From positions 434,001-498,000 of the forward strand of contig NZ_FUHT01000002.1 of the NCBI RefSeq assembly GCF_900155615.1: a DNA stretch of 64,000 nucleotides, read 5' to 3'. The position numbers and the translations under genes are program-made. Shown in pieces: positions 44,807-56,027 of the stretch (position 1 is its first letter; the number at the start of each line of letters is the position of its first letter). The notes below the pieces were generated by a model that saw only the letters and a program-made list of their open reading frames with translations, made no database searches and was not told the DNA's origin. This stretch comes from Massiliimalia massiliensis (GTDB lineage: Bacteria > Bacillota > Clostridia > Oscillospirales > Ruminococcaceae).

Positions 44807-45826
44807 ATGTCCGCACCGACCATCAAGGATGTTGCCAAAACGGCCGGCGTTTCGATCGGAACCGCATCAATGGCATTAAACGGAAAACCCGGAATCAACG
44901 AGGAAACACGAGCCAGGGTTCTGGAAGTGGCCAAATCGATCAGCTACAAGCCAAACCGATATGCGCGGTTCCTTACTTCAAAGTGTACTAACGTGATTGG
45001 ACTGATTATTACCGATATCACAAACCCCTTTTTCGGCAATATGATTGACCTGATTCAGCAGGAATTAACCGCCTGCGGGTATGATATTATGCTGGGAATT
45101 TCAAAGGGTAATATATCAAAAGAACAGAAAATCGTCCGGAAATTTATTGACCTGCATGTCGACGGAGTGATCTCCGTCCCCTCCCACAACCCAACGCCGG
45201 ATGTATCGCATTATCAGGAGCTTCAAAAGCTAAATATTCCCATTTGCTTTATTACCTCCTATTATGCCGGCATCAACGCCCCCTGTGTAATGACGGATCT
45301 CAGCGACGGCGCCTACCGTCTCACCAAATATATGCTGGAAACCGGACATCATCGCATCGCCTATATTGTAGGAGACCGGACGGTACCGGTATCCAATTTG
45401 CGTGTGGAGGGCTATCTGACAGCCTATCGGGAATCCAATTTTCCGGTGCAGCTCGGATGGATTGTGGTAGACGAGGTCACCTTTCAGGGTGGCTATCATG
45501 CTACAGAAAAAATATTGGATCAATTTCGTCCGGATGCCATCCTCACTGTGAACGACTTTATGGCAATGGGCGTATTAAAATGTCTTAAAGAGCGCGGGAT
45601 ACGCGTCCCGGAGGATATTTCCATCGCGGGCTATGACGACCTGCTCTACACCTCGCTGCTGGAAACGTCGTTAACGACTGTGCACCAGCCGGTTGAGCAG
45701 ATGTGCCAGCGGGCAGTTGAAACGGTTCTGAGGCAGATCAAGGAACCCGATGGTGCTTCTGAAAAAATATTGCTCAAGCCGGAACTGGTCATCCGCGATT
45801 CCTCCTGCGTCCATGAGAGCGTGTAA
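44807..45826 (+). CDS. LacI-family transcriptional regulator
   Basis: A 339-residue repressor with N-terminal helix-turn-helix (TIKDVAKTAGVSIGTASMALNG, residues 4-26), hinge (YARFLTSKCTNVIG) and sugar-binding domain (ITDITNPFFGNMI, GYDDLLYTSLLETSLTTVHQP). It is divergent from the epimerase operon, with an operator between them, and probably represses that operon. AGGAGG precedes the start. Confidence 0.95.
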   Translation: MSAPTIKDVAKTAGVSIGTASMALNGKPGINEETRARVLEVAKSISYKPNRYARFLTSKCTNVIGLIITDITNPFFGNMIDLIQQELTACGYDIMLGISKGNISKEQKIVRKFIDLHVDGVISVPSHNPTPDVSHYQELQKLNIPICFITSYYAGINAPCVMTDLSDGAYRLTKYMLETGHHRIAYIVGDRTVPVSNLRVEGYLTAYRESNFPVQLGWIVVDEVTFQGGYHATEKILDQFRPDAILTVNDFMAMGVLKCLKERGIRVPEDISIAGYDDLLYTSLLETSLTTVHQPVEQMCQRAVETVLRQIKEPDGASEKILLKPELVIRDSSCVHESV

Positions 45827-46163
45827 TGGGATAGGGGATTGTCAACTACTGCCGCCGGCATCCGATAATTATACGGCGCAAGAGCCGAGGTTCGGCTGTT
45901 TGCAATTGACGAAGGGAAAGACTGCGTTCCCGATTCTCCCGGCATATAGGTCAATAGAGCTTTGACAGGATACAAGAGACAAAATTTGTAAAAGAAAAGT
46001 AAAAAAAGAAAGCACTGTCAAACCTTTATCCATATTTTTTGCCAAAAAGAAAAGAAATTTGGAGGATTCGTTCTTGCTTATTTTTGGGATAAATAGTACT
46101 ATATATAATGCTTATTGAATGGACATAGTTTTGTAACAAAAATCTGTAAGGGAGGAATTGTTT
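45827..46163. other. Region before the antiporter gene, GC-rich foldable block
   Basis: 337 bases without a gene. The block 45838-45965 has several pairings: AGCCGA/TCGGCT (about 45883-45897), ATTGAC (45905-45910) with GTCAAT (45950-45955), and GGGAA/TTCCC inside. No riboswitch class was recognised. Downstream, TTGCTT (46075-46080), 17 bases and TACTAT (46098-46103) could be the antiporter promoter, which would leave the block outside the transcript. Confidence 0.45.
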
Positions 46164-47411
46164 GTGACTTATAAATTTTTGTTGGATCTGGCTTTGATCT
46201 TATTGAGCACAAAACTTCTTGGCTTGTTAACTAGAAAAGTAAACATGCCTCAGGTAGTCGGAGCCCTGCTTGCCGGTTTGATTTTGGGTCCTGCCTGTTT
46301 TGGTGTTCTACAGGAAACAGAATTTATTACACAATTATCTGAAATCGGAGTCATCGTACTGATGTTCACTGCCGGTTTGGAAACCAATATTAAGGAGCTG
46401 AAAAACTGTGGAGTAGCTTCCACTGTTGTTGCCGTAATCGGAGTAATCGTCCCTCTGATCGGCGGTGCTCTTTTAGGCCATTTCAGCAGTGTAGGCGGAG
46501 AAAACCTGATGCAGAATATCTTCATCGGCGTTGTTTTGACCGCTACGTCTGTCAGTATTACGGTTGAGACCCTGAAAGAGCTTGGAAAGTTGAATACCAA
46601 GGTTGCCAACACCATCCTTGGCGCGGCGATTATCGACGACGTATTAGGAATTGTGGTTTTGACTATTGTCTCCAGCCTGGCTGGCGAGTCTGCTAACGTT
46701 GGCTTAATCCTCTTAAAGATCTTCCTGTTTTTCATTTTCTCCGGAGTTGTCGGTCTTATTTTCTTCAAGCTTTTCTCCATGTGGTTCAACAACAGCCAGA
46801 AAGACCTGCGCCGGTATGTAATCGTGGCATTTGTATTCTGCCTGCTGCTGTCTTTTGTGGCAGAGGAATGGTTCGGTGTAGCCGATATCACAGGCGCCTT
46901 TGTAGCTGGGCTAATCCTTTCCGGAACCAAACGGAGTCACTACATAACCGCGCGGTTTGAAACTGTATCCTACCTGTTTTTGTCCCCTATCTTCTTTGCC
47001 AGCGTCGGTATCGCCGCAAAGATGGATACTATGGGCGTTGCGCTGATTGTTTTCTCTGTGCTGCTGGTCGTTATTGCGGTTCTATCCAAAATTGTCGGCT
47101 GTTATCTTGGCGCGCGGATGACAGGCTTTAATAATAAAGAAAGTATCCAGATCGGCGCCGGAATGGTTTCCCGTGGCGAGGTCGCGTTGATTGTCGCCAA
47201 TAAGGGAAAGGCGCTTGGGCTGGTCAGCGATGTTTTATTCGGTCCGATTATCATAATGGTTGTTTTAACTACGATTATCGCCCCGATCCTCTTAAAAATT
47301 GCTTTCCGGGACAAGCATCACCAGCAGGATCCGCAGGACAATCCTCCTGCCGAACCCAATCCCTATGAAGGAAAGCTGATTGACCCATATGATGGTTCTT
47401 TGATTGACTAA
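46164..47411 (+). CDS. Cation:proton antiporter, CPA2/KefB-like
   Basis: An antiporter of about 415 residues with roughly twelve membrane helices. Family features are visible: NMPQVVGALLAGLILGP, the conserved acidic IIDDVLGIVVL segment, and ADITGAFVAGLILSG. It should exchange K+ or Na+ for H+. No C-terminal TrkA-N domain is present; the tail is a short Pro-rich end. GTG at 46164 has GGGAGG eight bases upstream; a TTG at 46158 is too close to it. Confidence 0.93.
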   Translation: MTYKFLLDLALILLSTKLLGLLTRKVNMPQVVGALLAGLILGPACFGVLQETEFITQLSEIGVIVLMFTAGLETNIKELKNCGVASTVVAVIGVIVPLIGGALLGHFSSVGGENLMQNIFIGVVLTATSVSITVETLKELGKLNTKVANTILGAAIIDDVLGIVVLTIVSSLAGESANVGLILLKIFLFFIFSGVVGLIFFKLFSMWFNNSQKDLRRYVIVAFVFCLLLSFVAEEWFGVADITGAFVAGLILSGTKRSHYITARFETVSYLFLSPIFFASVGIAAKMDTMGVALIVFSVLLVVIAVLSKIVGCYLGARMTGFNNKESIQIGAGMVSRGEVALIVANKGKALGLVSDVLFGPIIIMVVLTTIIAPILLKIAFRDKHHQQDPQDNPPAEPNPYEGKLIDPYDGSLID

Positions 47412-47450
47412 AAAAAGCGTTCCGGGCAATTTGCCCGGAACGCTTTCTCT
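47411..47450. terminator. Two-way terminator between antiporter and DUF1846 gene
   Basis: Arms 47414-47428 and 47432-47446 pair over 15 bases (AAAGCGTTCCGGGCA) around a 3-base loop. It serves the convergent genes that end on either side. Confidence 0.9.
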
Positions 47451-48953
47451 TTATTTATGATAAAGCTTTTTGCTTTGATACCTTGGCTCACAGGTCAGAT
47501 TCAGCCCCAGCTTCCGCAGAGTGCTTTCATCCACCTGAGACAAAATCACAGAGGAATGCGCCTCACAGCCGCGCAGCTTCTGAAGCTGATCCAGCGCCAG
47601 CCCGGAGGTAGGATTCGTAGTCGCGTTGATTGCCAGCGCAATCAGAACCTCATCTGTGTGAAGCCGCGGATTATGGTTTCCAAAGTGTGTGGTTTTCAGC
47701 TTCTGAATCGGCTCAATGATAATCGGCGGCAATAAATGCATCGCATGGTTGATCCCGCCCAGGGCCTTTAACGCATTCAGCAGAGCCGAAGAAGAGGCGC
47801 CCAGCAGCGATGTGGTCTTTCCTGTGACGACAGTCCCGTCCGGAAGCTGAATGGCGGCGGCCGGCTCCCCGGTCTCCTCCGCCCGCTGGTTCGCCGCCTT
47901 TACTACAGCGCGGTCGTCGATCGACACCCCCGCCTTCTTCATGAGCAGTTCGATTTTATAAACAGCCGCCTTTTCCCCGCGTCCCTGGCGCTGGTCACAT
48001 AAAGCGTTATAATAGCGGCGGACAATTTCCTGTTTGGAAGCTTCGCAGCAGACTGTATCGTCTACAATACAATTACCGGCCATGTTGACCCCCATATCTG
48101 TCGGAGAACGGTAAGGACTTTTGCCAACGATCTTTTCAAACATTGCATTTAATACCGGGAAAATTTCTACGTCACGGTTATAATTGACTGTTGTCTCGCC
48201 ATACGCCTCCAGATGGAACGGGTCAATCATATTGACGTCATTGAGATCGGCAGTCGCCGCTTCATATGCCAGGTTAACCGGATGGTTAAGCGGCAAATTC
48301 CAGATTGGGAAGGTTTCAAATTTTGCATAGCCCGCCTTGATTCCCCGCTTATACTCATGGTAAAGCTGGGACAGACAGGTAGCCATTTTACCGCTTCCCG
48401 GGCCCGGCGCTGTGATGACAACCAGCGGGCGGGAGGTTTCAATATATTGGTTTCTGCCATACCCCTCGTCGCTGACAATCATTTGGATATTGCTGGGATA
48501 TCCTTCAATCGGGTAATGCAGGTAAACCCTGATTCCCATCTTTTCCAGCTTGCTTTTAAACGCGTCTGCCGCCGGCTGGCCTGCATATTGCGCAATCACC
48601 ACGCTGCCGACAAAAAGTCCGATTCCATGGAAGGAGTCCATCAGCCGCAGAACGTCAAGGTCATATGTAATTCCCAAGTCACCCCGAACCTTGCTCTTCT
48701 CAATATCATTCGCATTGATTACGATCACGATTTCGGCCTGTTCCTTTAGCTTCAGCAGCATTTTCAGTTTGCTGTCAGGCGCAAAACCCGGCAGCACGCG
48801 GGAAGCATGGAAGTCGTCAAATAGCTTTCCCCCAAATTCCAGATACAATTTGTTGTCGAACTGTCCAATCCGCTTCTGGATTTGCTCAGACTGCATCTTC
48901 AGATATTTTTCGTTGTCAAAACCAATTTTGTTCGTTACCCCAATCTCACTCAT
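47451..48953 (-). CDS. DUF1846 (UPF0371) family protein
   Basis: A 500-residue protein of the DUF1846 family ([56 protein letters not shown]). The fold has a nucleotide-binding-like N-terminal half with a GPGSGK loop; cytoplasmic and conserved in Firmicutes. The biological role is not settled. The start at 48953 with GGGAG seven bases upstream is preferred to the frame opening at 48980. Confidence 0.9.
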   Translation of the reverse strand: MSEIGVTNKIGFDNEKYLKMQSEQIQKRIGQFDNKLYLEFGGKLFDDFHASRVLPGFAPDSKLKMLLKLKEQAEIVIVINANDIEKSKVRGDLGITYDLDVLRLMDSFHGIGLFVGSVVIAQYAGQPAADAFKSKLEKMGIRVYLHYPIEGYPSNIQMIVSDEGYGRNQYIETSRPLVVITAPGPGSGKMATCLSQLYHEYKRGIKAGYAKFETFPIWNLPLNHPVNLAYEAATADLNDVNMIDPFHLEAYGETTVNYNRDVEIFPVLNAMFEKIVGKSPYRSPTDMGVNMAGNCIVDDTVCCEASKQEIVRRYYNALCDQRQGRGEKAAVYKIELLMKKAGVSIDDRAVVKAANQRAEETGEPAAAIQLPDGTVVTGKTTSLLGASSSALLNALKALGGINHAMHLLPPIIIEPIQKLKTTHFGNHNPRLHTDEVLIALAINATTNPTSGLALDQLQKLRGCEAHSSVILSQVDESTLRKLGLNLTCEPRYQSKKLYHK

Positions 48954-49039
48954 TTTTATTCTCCCATTTACAGCTTTCATTCTTATTCTATTTTATTATA
49001 AAGAATTTGTTTGGATTTTACAACCTTTTTCCAGTGAAC

Positions 49040-49079
49040 AAAACAAATCGGGGACAGTTTTTTGTCCCCGATTTGTTTT
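49040..49079 (-). terminator. Terminator after asnB
   Basis: Arms 49040-49056 and 49063-49079 pair over 17 bases around a 6-base loop, with T-runs on both sides. The asnB stop codon lies within the right arm. Confidence 0.9.
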
Positions 49080-50916
49080 ACCGTTTTACAAAGAATTCAT
49101 GATACCAGAGAAGGAAGCAGTAAACTGACCAGACCTTCTTCATGTTGCCTCGTTTACCCTCTTTATGGTCTTCCAGCAGCTTGAGAATATAATCCTGGTT
49201 AAAGAACATTTTTGCTTCACTGCTCTCAAACATTTCCTTCACCTGACAATAGTATTTGTCCTGCTTGAGCCAGTCGTTGAGCGGCACCGGGAAACCAAGC
49301 TTCTTTTTGTTCGCTGTTTTTGGAGGAAGCTGACGGATCGCCGCCTTTCTCAGTGCGATTTTAGTCACCTCCCTGCTGACCCGGTATTTTGCCGGGATTT
49401 GAAGCGCAACATCCAGCATCTTTTTGTCAAGGAACGGAACCCGCAGCTCCAGGGAATTTGCCATGCTCATCTTATCCGCTTTTAAGAGAATATCATACAG
49501 CATCCAGGTGTGGATATCTACATACTGCATCTTGGTAACATCATCCAGGCTTTCCGCCTTGTCAAAATACGGCTTCGTAAAAACCGACGGATCCGGTGCA
49601 TCCACAGGATGTGCCAGCACCTTCTGCCGCTCCTTCTGGTCAAAAACGTAGTTGTTTCGAATAAAGCGTTTTTCTATCGGTTGGCTGGCGCGGGTCAGGA
49701 AGCGTTTTCCATGGAAATTCGGCAGACGGCCTGCTACTGCTGCCGCACAGCTCCTGATCCATTGCGGGAGCTTCTGATAGGACGCATATTCCAACGGCTC
49801 CACATAATAGTTGTAGCCCCCGTACAGCTCGTCCGCGCCTTCCCCGGACAGAACAACCTTTACCTGCTTCGCGGCCGTATTCGCCACGAAATAGAGCGGC
49901 AGAGCGGACGGGTTCGGCAATGGCTCGTCCATATGATACTGGACGGTCGGCGCAATCCCGAAAAATTCATCCGCAGATACCTTTTTGGTATAGATATCAA
50001 GATCAATAGTCTTGGCAAATTCCTCCGCGTAGGAAAGCTCGCTGTACTTTTCCTCCTCATAGCCGACCGAAAAAGCCTTTACCTTATTATTTTTGCTCAT
50101 TTCACAGGCGACATAGCTGGAATCGATCCCGCTTGAGAGGAAGCTTCCAACCTCAACGTCGCTGATCTTATGGGTCAGGGTGGAATCCTGGAAGGTCTTT
50201 TCAATGGTATCGATCCAATACTCCAGCGGCTTGGACTCATCGATTTTATACTCAATCTGATAATATTGCTCGATATTAAGCAGGCCGTTTTCGTAGGTGA
50301 AGCAATGGCCGCCCAGCAGCTTATAAACGTCTTTAAACATGGTTTCTTCACAGGGCAGGTACTCAAAAGATAGATATTCCGGCAGGCGCTTCATATTCAC
50401 CGCCTTTTCAAAGTGCGGATGCGGCAGAAAACCCTTGATTTCGGAACCGAACAGAAAAGTCCCGTTCTTTTTATAATAATAGAAAGGCTTGATTCCGAAA
50501 ATATCCCGCGCGCCAAACAGCTTGTTCTCGTTCCTGTCCCATATCACAAAAGCATACATCCCGCGCAGCTTTTGCAGCAGTTCCTTTCCATACTCCTCAT
50601 AGCCGTGAAGCAATACCTCCGAGTCGGTTTTCGTGGTGAAGCAGTGCCCTTTTTCCAACAAATCGTTTCTGAGTTCCTGATAGTTGTAGATTTCCCCATT
50701 AAAAACCAAAACTTTGCTTTTATCTTCATTATAAATGGGCTGACTGCCTCCGTCGAGATCAATAATACTCAAACGGCGGAATCCAAGCGCCATGGTATCG
50801 TCAATATAATAGTCATCCTGGTCTGGACCACGGTGGACGATCTGATCAGCCATCGCCTTGATCACATTGCTTTTATTTTCAGTCTGTGCATCCACAAACC
50901 CTACAAATCCACACAT
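49078..50916 (-). CDS. asnB: Asparagine synthetase, glutamine-hydrolysing
   Basis: A 612-residue AsnB. After removal of Met1, Cys2 is the glutaminase nucleophile (MCGFVGFV). The C-terminal synthetase domain has the pyrophosphate loop SSGIDSS and GEGADELYGGYNYY. It makes asparagine from aspartate, glutamine and ATP. MCGF at 50916 is the correct start; frames upstream to 50997 would bury Cys2. AAGGAG precedes it. It is followed by a strong terminator and is transcribed alone. Confidence 0.95.
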   Translation of the reverse strand: MCGFVGFVDAQTENKSNVIKAMADQIVHRGPDQDDYYIDDTMALGFRRLSIIDLDGGSQPIYNEDKSKVLVFNGEIYNYQELRNDLLEKGHCFTTKTDSEVLLHGYEEYGKELLQKLRGMYAFVIWDRNENKLFGARDIFGIKPFYYYKKNGTFLFGSEIKGFLPHPHFEKAVNMKRLPEYLSFEYLPCEETMFKDVYKLLGGHCFTYENGLLNIEQYYQIEYKIDESKPLEYWIDTIEKTFQDSTLTHKISDVEVGSFLSSGIDSSYVACEMSKNNKVKAFSVGYEEEKYSELSYAEEFAKTIDLDIYTKKVSADEFFGIAPTVQYHMDEPLPNPSALPLYFVANTAAKQVKVVLSGEGADELYGGYNYYVEPLEYASYQKLPQWIRSCAAAVAGRLPNFHGKRFLTRASQPIEKRFIRNNYVFDQKERQKVLAHPVDAPDPSVFTKPYFDKAESLDDVTKMQYVDIHTWMLYDILLKADKMSMANSLELRVPFLDKKMLDVALQIPAKYRVSREVTKIALRKAAIRQLPPKTANKKKLGFPVPLNDWLKQDKYYCQVKEMFESSEAKMFFNQDYILKLLEDHKEGKRGNMKKVWSVYCFLLWYHEFFVKR

Positions 50917-51255
50917 GCTTTTTGTTCTCCTTTTTCGGTTTCCAATCCCTATTTTAGGCCTATTTGCCCAGCTTTCATCTTCATCTATTATTGGCATAAC
51001 CTGATTTTGTTATGCTTTTTCATTCTCCTAAAAAAGCATCGGTTAGATCGATAAAAAGACCCTCTTAAGGCGTTTTCATACCCTTTCGAGGGCTTTTTTC
51101 TTCCTTTTTTCTATGAACGAAAAGGTATTTCTTTTCGTTCAGCGTGCTTTTATCCTTTTACGCCGCAAATTGTTTCCATAAAAGCAAACAAGGGAAATGG
51201 AACGATCTACGTTCCATTTCCTGACTTGTTTTCTTCTTATGTATAATCCCGAAGC
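50917..51255. other. Gap between ilvC and asnB with terminators
   Basis: It contains hairpin arms 51193-51204/51210-51221 (12 bp) right after ilvC, a 10-bp hairpin at 51115-51124/51131-51140, and a CCCTC/GAGGG hairpin with T-run around 51060-51098. Closer to asnB lies a GCATAAC/GTTATGC inverted repeat (50994-51015). No T-box was recognised. Confidence 0.65.
51193..51221 (-). terminator. Hairpin after ilvC
   Basis: Arms 51193-51204 and 51210-51221 pair over 12 bases (GGAAATGGAACG). No long T-run follows, but a second hairpin with T-run lies 100 bases further. Confidence 0.6.
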
Positions 51256-52263
<1,008 letters not shown>

Positions 52264-52338
52264 CTAAATTCGCCGATGAATTGTCGGTGTGATACTTTAT
52301 TCATAATCCAACCGCTCTCGCAGTTGAGGTTATCCTGA

Positions 52339-52827
52339 TTAGTTGATGACATCGCTGCCCTTCTGGATAGCAATAGTTCCCGTCCGAATCACTTCCAGAA
52401 TCCCATAGGGTTTGAGAAGCTGCTGCATAATCTCCAGCCGTTCGGAGGTATCGGAAATTTCAATAGTAACGGTAGTCGGGGATATATCAGAAATCTTCGC
52501 CTGCATCACGCGGGCAATGTCGATCACATCCCCCCGGGTGCTTTCGTTATAAGCCACCTTGATGAGCATCAGCTCCCGGCTGATATTTTCATACGGGTGA
52601 ATCCGTTTGAGCTTGATGACGTCCACCAGCTTGTTGAGCTGCTTTTCCACCTGCTCGACTGTGTAATCATCCCCCTCCACGATAATCGTGATACGGGAAA
52701 TCGTGGGGTCGTCAGTGATCCCGACTGCCAGGCTCTCAATGTTAAAGCCGCGGCGGGAAAACAGTCCGGAAATACGGGAAAGGACACCGGCGTGGTTTTC
52801 TACCAGAATAGAAATTGTATGCTGCAT
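52339..52827 (-). CDS. ilvN: Acetolactate synthase small subunit
   Basis: A 162-residue regulatory subunit with an N-terminal ACT domain (HTISILVENHAGVLSRISGLFSRRGFNIESLAVG). It binds valine for feedback control and activates the catalytic subunit encoded 12 bases upstream. IlvN and IlvH names are both used. Confidence 0.95.
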   Translation of the reverse strand: MQHTISILVENHAGVLSRISGLFSRRGFNIESLAVGITDDPTISRITIIVEGDDYTVEQVEKQLNKLVDVIKLKRIHPYENISRELMLIKVAYNESTRGDVIDIARVMQAKISDISPTTVTIEISDTSERLEIMQQLLKPYGILEVIRTGTIAIQKGSDVIN

Positions 52828-52839
52828 CTCTTCCCCTCC

Positions 52840-54456
52840 TTACAAAGTGGACTCATTCGGATCAACCATACATTCCAGCAGGTACGGGCCGTCATGGTTC
52901 ATCATTTCTTTAATTGCCTCTTTACACTCAGACATATCGGTCAGGCGCCGGGACGGAATCCCGTAGGCCTTAGCAACATTACAGATATTGATGGTATCTC
53001 CCAGATGGACGGCAGTTTCATTGCCCGCATACATACGGTCCTGAAGCTCCTTGACCATTCCAAGGTAATTGTTGTTCATAACTACCATTTTGACATTGAT
53101 ATGATAGTAGGAAATCGTGCCGAGCTCCATCATCTGCATCTGAAACGAACCGTCTCCACAGACAGAAAGCACCTGCCGCTCCGGGTCAGCCAGCTTTGCG
53201 CCCTCCGCGGCCGGAATCGCATACCCCATCGTACCCATTCCCCCGGAGGTCATAAACCGCCCGTTGTGGATACCGCAGTGGTTTGCAGTCCAAATCTGGT
53301 TCTGCCCGACATCGGCCACAACCAGCGCGTTCGGATCCGTCTCGACAGACAGCATGTTCATAAAAATTTTCGGGTTAATATATCCCTCTTTGATCATTCC
53401 ATGATTTTTTTTGCGCTCTTTGATTCCAGCCAGCTCCTGAATCCATTCCCCGCATTCATTACGGACTACCTTTTGGTTCATTTCCTGCAGAATGGATTTG
53501 ATATCTCCGACCAGCGGGATATCCACCGCGATATTTTTCCCGATCTCAGCCGGGTCAATATCAATATGTACAACCTTCTTGTGCTTCTCTACCATGCGCG
53601 GCGCCTGTACCGAACGGTCGCTTGCACGCGCGCCGATCAGGATCAGCAGGTCAGCCTTCTGCACCGCATGGTTTGCAGCCGCAACGCCATGCATTCCGAG
53701 CATCCCGAAATTGAGCGGACTGTCACAGTTGACAATTCCGATTCCCATCAGGGTTGTAACGAGCGGAATATTTGATTTCTCGATTAACTCGTTGAGTTCC
53801 TCCTGCGCCTTAGCCGTAAACACGCCTCCGCCTGCGCAGATAACCGGGCGTTTTGCGTTTTTCATAGCGGTCAGGACACGTTTGATCTGTCCGGGATGCC
53901 CCTTGACAGTCGGACGGTATCCCCGGATATTCACGCTGTCCGGATAGGAAAAATGGATTTTCTGAGTCTGGATATCCATCGGTACGTCGATCAGCACCGG
54001 CCCCGGCCTGCCGCTTGCAGCCAAGTAAAAGGCTTCCTTAAAAATACGGCCAATAGAATCCGGGTCTTTGACAATATAGCTGTATTTGATGAACGGTTCC
54101 ACTGCTCCGGTGATATCCGCTTCCTGGAAGCCGTCGCTCCCCAGGATGTCGCTGGACACCTGGCCGGTAATCACAACCAGCGGAATCGAGTCCATATATG
54201 CGGTAGCAATTCCGGTAATCAGGTTCAGCGCCCCCGGGCCGGAGGTGGCGATACAAACCGCAGGCCGTTCGCTCATCCTTGCATAGCCGCTTGCAGCATG
54301 CGCTGCCATCTGCTCATGGCGAACCAGAATATGCTTGATTTTGCTGTATGACAGCGCGTCATAAAAAGCGCCGATCGCAGCACCGGGATAGCCGAATACA
54401 ACGGATGTTCTTTCCTCTTCCAGACATTTTACCATTGCCTGCGCAACCGTTATCAT
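52840..54456 (-). CDS. ilvB: Acetolactate synthase large subunit
   Basis: A 538-residue thiamine-pyrophosphate enzyme that makes acetolactate or acetohydroxybutyrate. Motifs are the catalytic glutamate region (RHEQMAAHAASGYAR), the FAD-domain (GAVEPF..YIVKD) and the TPP motif GDGSFQMQMMELGT...NNNYLGMV. The start MITVAQAM at 54456 has AAGGAG six bases upstream; the frame extends to 54492. First gene of ilvB-ilvN-ilvC behind a strong promoter. The length is slightly shorter than many IlvB. Confidence 0.96.
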   Translation of the reverse strand: MITVAQAMVKCLEEERTSVVFGYPGAAIGAFYDALSYSKIKHILVRHEQMAAHAASGYARMSERPAVCIATSGPGALNLITGIATAYMDSIPLVVITGQVSSDILGSDGFQEADITGAVEPFIKYSYIVKDPDSIGRIFKEAFYLAASGRPGPVLIDVPMDIQTQKIHFSYPDSVNIRGYRPTVKGHPGQIKRVLTAMKNAKRPVICAGGGVFTAKAQEELNELIEKSNIPLVTTLMGIGIVNCDSPLNFGMLGMHGVAAANHAVQKADLLILIGARASDRSVQAPRMVEKHKKVVHIDIDPAEIGKNIAVDIPLVGDIKSILQEMNQKVVRNECGEWIQELAGIKERKKNHGMIKEGYINPKIFMNMLSVETDPNALVVADVGQNQIWTANHCGIHNGRFMTSGGMGTMGYAIPAAEGAKLADPERQVLSVCGDGSFQMQMMELGTISYYHINVKMVVMNNNYLGMVKELQDRMYAGNETAVHLGDTINICNVAKAYGIPSRRLTDMSECKEAIKEMMNHDGPYLLECMVDPNESTL

Positions 54457-54512
54457 AACAAGCTCCTTCCCAATGCAAAATTTTGTTTTCATGATTTATA
54501 ATAGTTCCTTAT

Positions 54513-54541
54513 ATTATAAAGTATTCTCTGCTATTTTTCAA
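54513..54541 (-). promoter_or_regulatory. Promoter of the ilv operon
   Basis: Reading leftward, -35 TTGAAA (54536-54541), 17-base spacer, -10 TATAAT (54513-54518). The predicted start leaves a 50-base leader to the ilvB start, too short for a T-box. Confidence 0.75.
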
Positions 54542-54677
54542 CTCTTTTATGCTTTGATTTGTCATAGTGATCAAAAAAACAAAATGATGTCCGCGCTTTT
54601 TCTACAACCGTTTTCCTATCGGCTACAGAGCCTCATCCAAAAATGGAAATAACCGCCTTGCCATCGGGCTTTTCTGT

Positions 54678-54706
54678 TTGCAAAAAGGGGATAAACATAG
54701 TATAAT
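54678..54706 (+). promoter_or_regulatory. Promoter of the DUF815 ATPase gene
   Basis: -35 TTGCAA (54678-54683), 17-base spacer, -10 TATAAT (54701-54706). It is 32 bases before the ATG at 54738. Confidence 0.75.
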
Positions 54707-54737
54707 AATTTCATATTATGATAAAGGGGTTTTACAG

Positions 54738-56012
54738 ATGGACAAAGGGACTTACGTGCTGGACATGCTCTCCGGCGTTACCGTCTATCATCATTTAAGG
54801 GACGACAAGCTCGTCAGGCATTTCTGCAAAATGTTCGACGCTATGAACCGGCATCCAGCCCGGTTTGAAAAAATCGCCAAACATTATGGCAAAATCTGTA
54901 CGCTGCTGTTTGAAAGCGAATTCTCCGGAAGCCTCCCAGACTATCTGTTTGATAAAATTCTCTGCGACGAAAATGTCTATACCGTGATGTGCGCGCAGAA
55001 TAAGTTTAACCGCCTGACCCGTTCCTTAAAAAAGGCCGCCGTTTTTGACCTGAATGTCTTTTATCTGCTCTCGCTGGTAACCAGTACGGAAATTAAAGAC
55101 GCGATGAAAGAACTGTTCCCGGATAAGGCCGAAATCATTAACCTGTTCGCTGATTACAGCAACGACAGGAGAAGATTCCGCACCCACGACCAAAAATGGG
55201 GCGACGACCTCTACCAGCTTGGGGATTACCATCGGCGCAACGGCGTTTCGGTCTTTACCAAATATTTTGCTTTCTTTATGGACGAGCATAAAGAGGTTGT
55301 CCCGGTCAGGCATTTCGAACCGTTCCGCCTCAACAGCCTGAAAAAATATGAGCTTCAAAAACAGAAGGTTATTGATAATACCCTAAGCTTCCTTCACGGC
55401 AAGCCCGCTAACAACGTCTTGCTGTACGGCGACCGCGGCACAGGGAAATCTACCACAGTGAAGGCAGTGCTCAACGAATACCATCAGGAAGGCCTGCGGA
55501 TGATCCAGGTGGCAAAGGAGGATATTATCTATATCCACAAGGTGCTGGCCTTTGTGGACAAAGTGCCGCTCAAGTTTATCATCTTTATTGACGACCTGAC
55601 CTTTAATGAAAACGATGAATGCTTTAATACCCTCAAGGCAATTCTGGAAGGTTCGTTGAATGAGATGCCGAAAAACGTTTTGATCTATGCGACCACCAAC
55701 CGGCGCCATCTGATCAAGGAAACCTTTTCCTCCCGTGAAGGGAATGAGCTTCACGCCAGCGATACCCGGGATGAAAGCGCCTCCCTGGCTGACCGCTTCG
55801 GCCTGGTCGTCACCTTCACAAAGCCAAATCTTGCGGACTTTATGGAAATCGTGTGTGAGATTGCAAAGGAACGCGGGATCGAGCTGGATGAGGAAACGCT
55901 GAAAAAGGGCGCCAATATCTTTGCTATGCAGAAGGCAAGCCGTTCCGGACGGGTCGCGCGCCAATATATCGATTATGTGGAAGGCCGTTTAAGCTTAGGG
56001 TTACCTGTCTGA
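54738..56012 (+). CDS. DUF815-family AAA+ ATPase
   Basis: A 424-residue cytoplasmic protein. The C-terminal half is an AAA+ domain with Walker A GDRGTGKST and Walker B FIIFIDDLTF, sensor-1 ATTNRRHL and the DUF815 segment with the arginine finger region SLADRFGL. The N-terminal half is helical. Such proteins are conserved in Firmicutes with unknown role. The ATG at 54738 has AAAGGGG eight bases upstream and its promoter lies just before it. Confidence 0.88.
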   Translation: MDKGTYVLDMLSGVTVYHHLRDDKLVRHFCKMFDAMNRHPARFEKIAKHYGKICTLLFESEFSGSLPDYLFDKILCDENVYTVMCAQNKFNRLTRSLKKAAVFDLNVFYLLSLVTSTEIKDAMKELFPDKAEIINLFADYSNDRRRFRTHDQKWGDDLYQLGDYHRRNGVSVFTKYFAFFMDEHKEVVPVRHFEPFRLNSLKKYELQKQKVIDNTLSFLHGKPANNVLLYGDRGTGKSTTVKAVLNEYHQEGLRMIQVAKEDIIYIHKVLAFVDKVPLKFIIFIDDLTFNENDECFNTLKAILEGSLNEMPKNVLIYATTNRRHLIKETFSSREGNELHASDTRDESASLADRFGLVVTFTKPNLADFMEIVCEIAKERGIELDEETLKKGANIFAMQKASRSGRVARQYIDYVEGRLSLGLPV

Positions 56013-56027
56013 TACCGAGGTTACAAT

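Noticed and set aside
45838-45965. c-di-AMP (ydaO) riboswitch before the antiporter
   Set aside because: The stems are suggestive but the conserved ydaO motifs (GGGGAACC, GGGGTGAATCC) are not found.
50917-51255. T-box ahead of asnB
   Set aside because: No specifier stem or T-box consensus (TGGNACCGCG) was seen on the minus strand.
54457-54737. T-box or leader peptide ahead of ilvB
   Set aside because: The predicted start leaves only about 50 bases of leader and no valine, leucine or isoleucine codon run.
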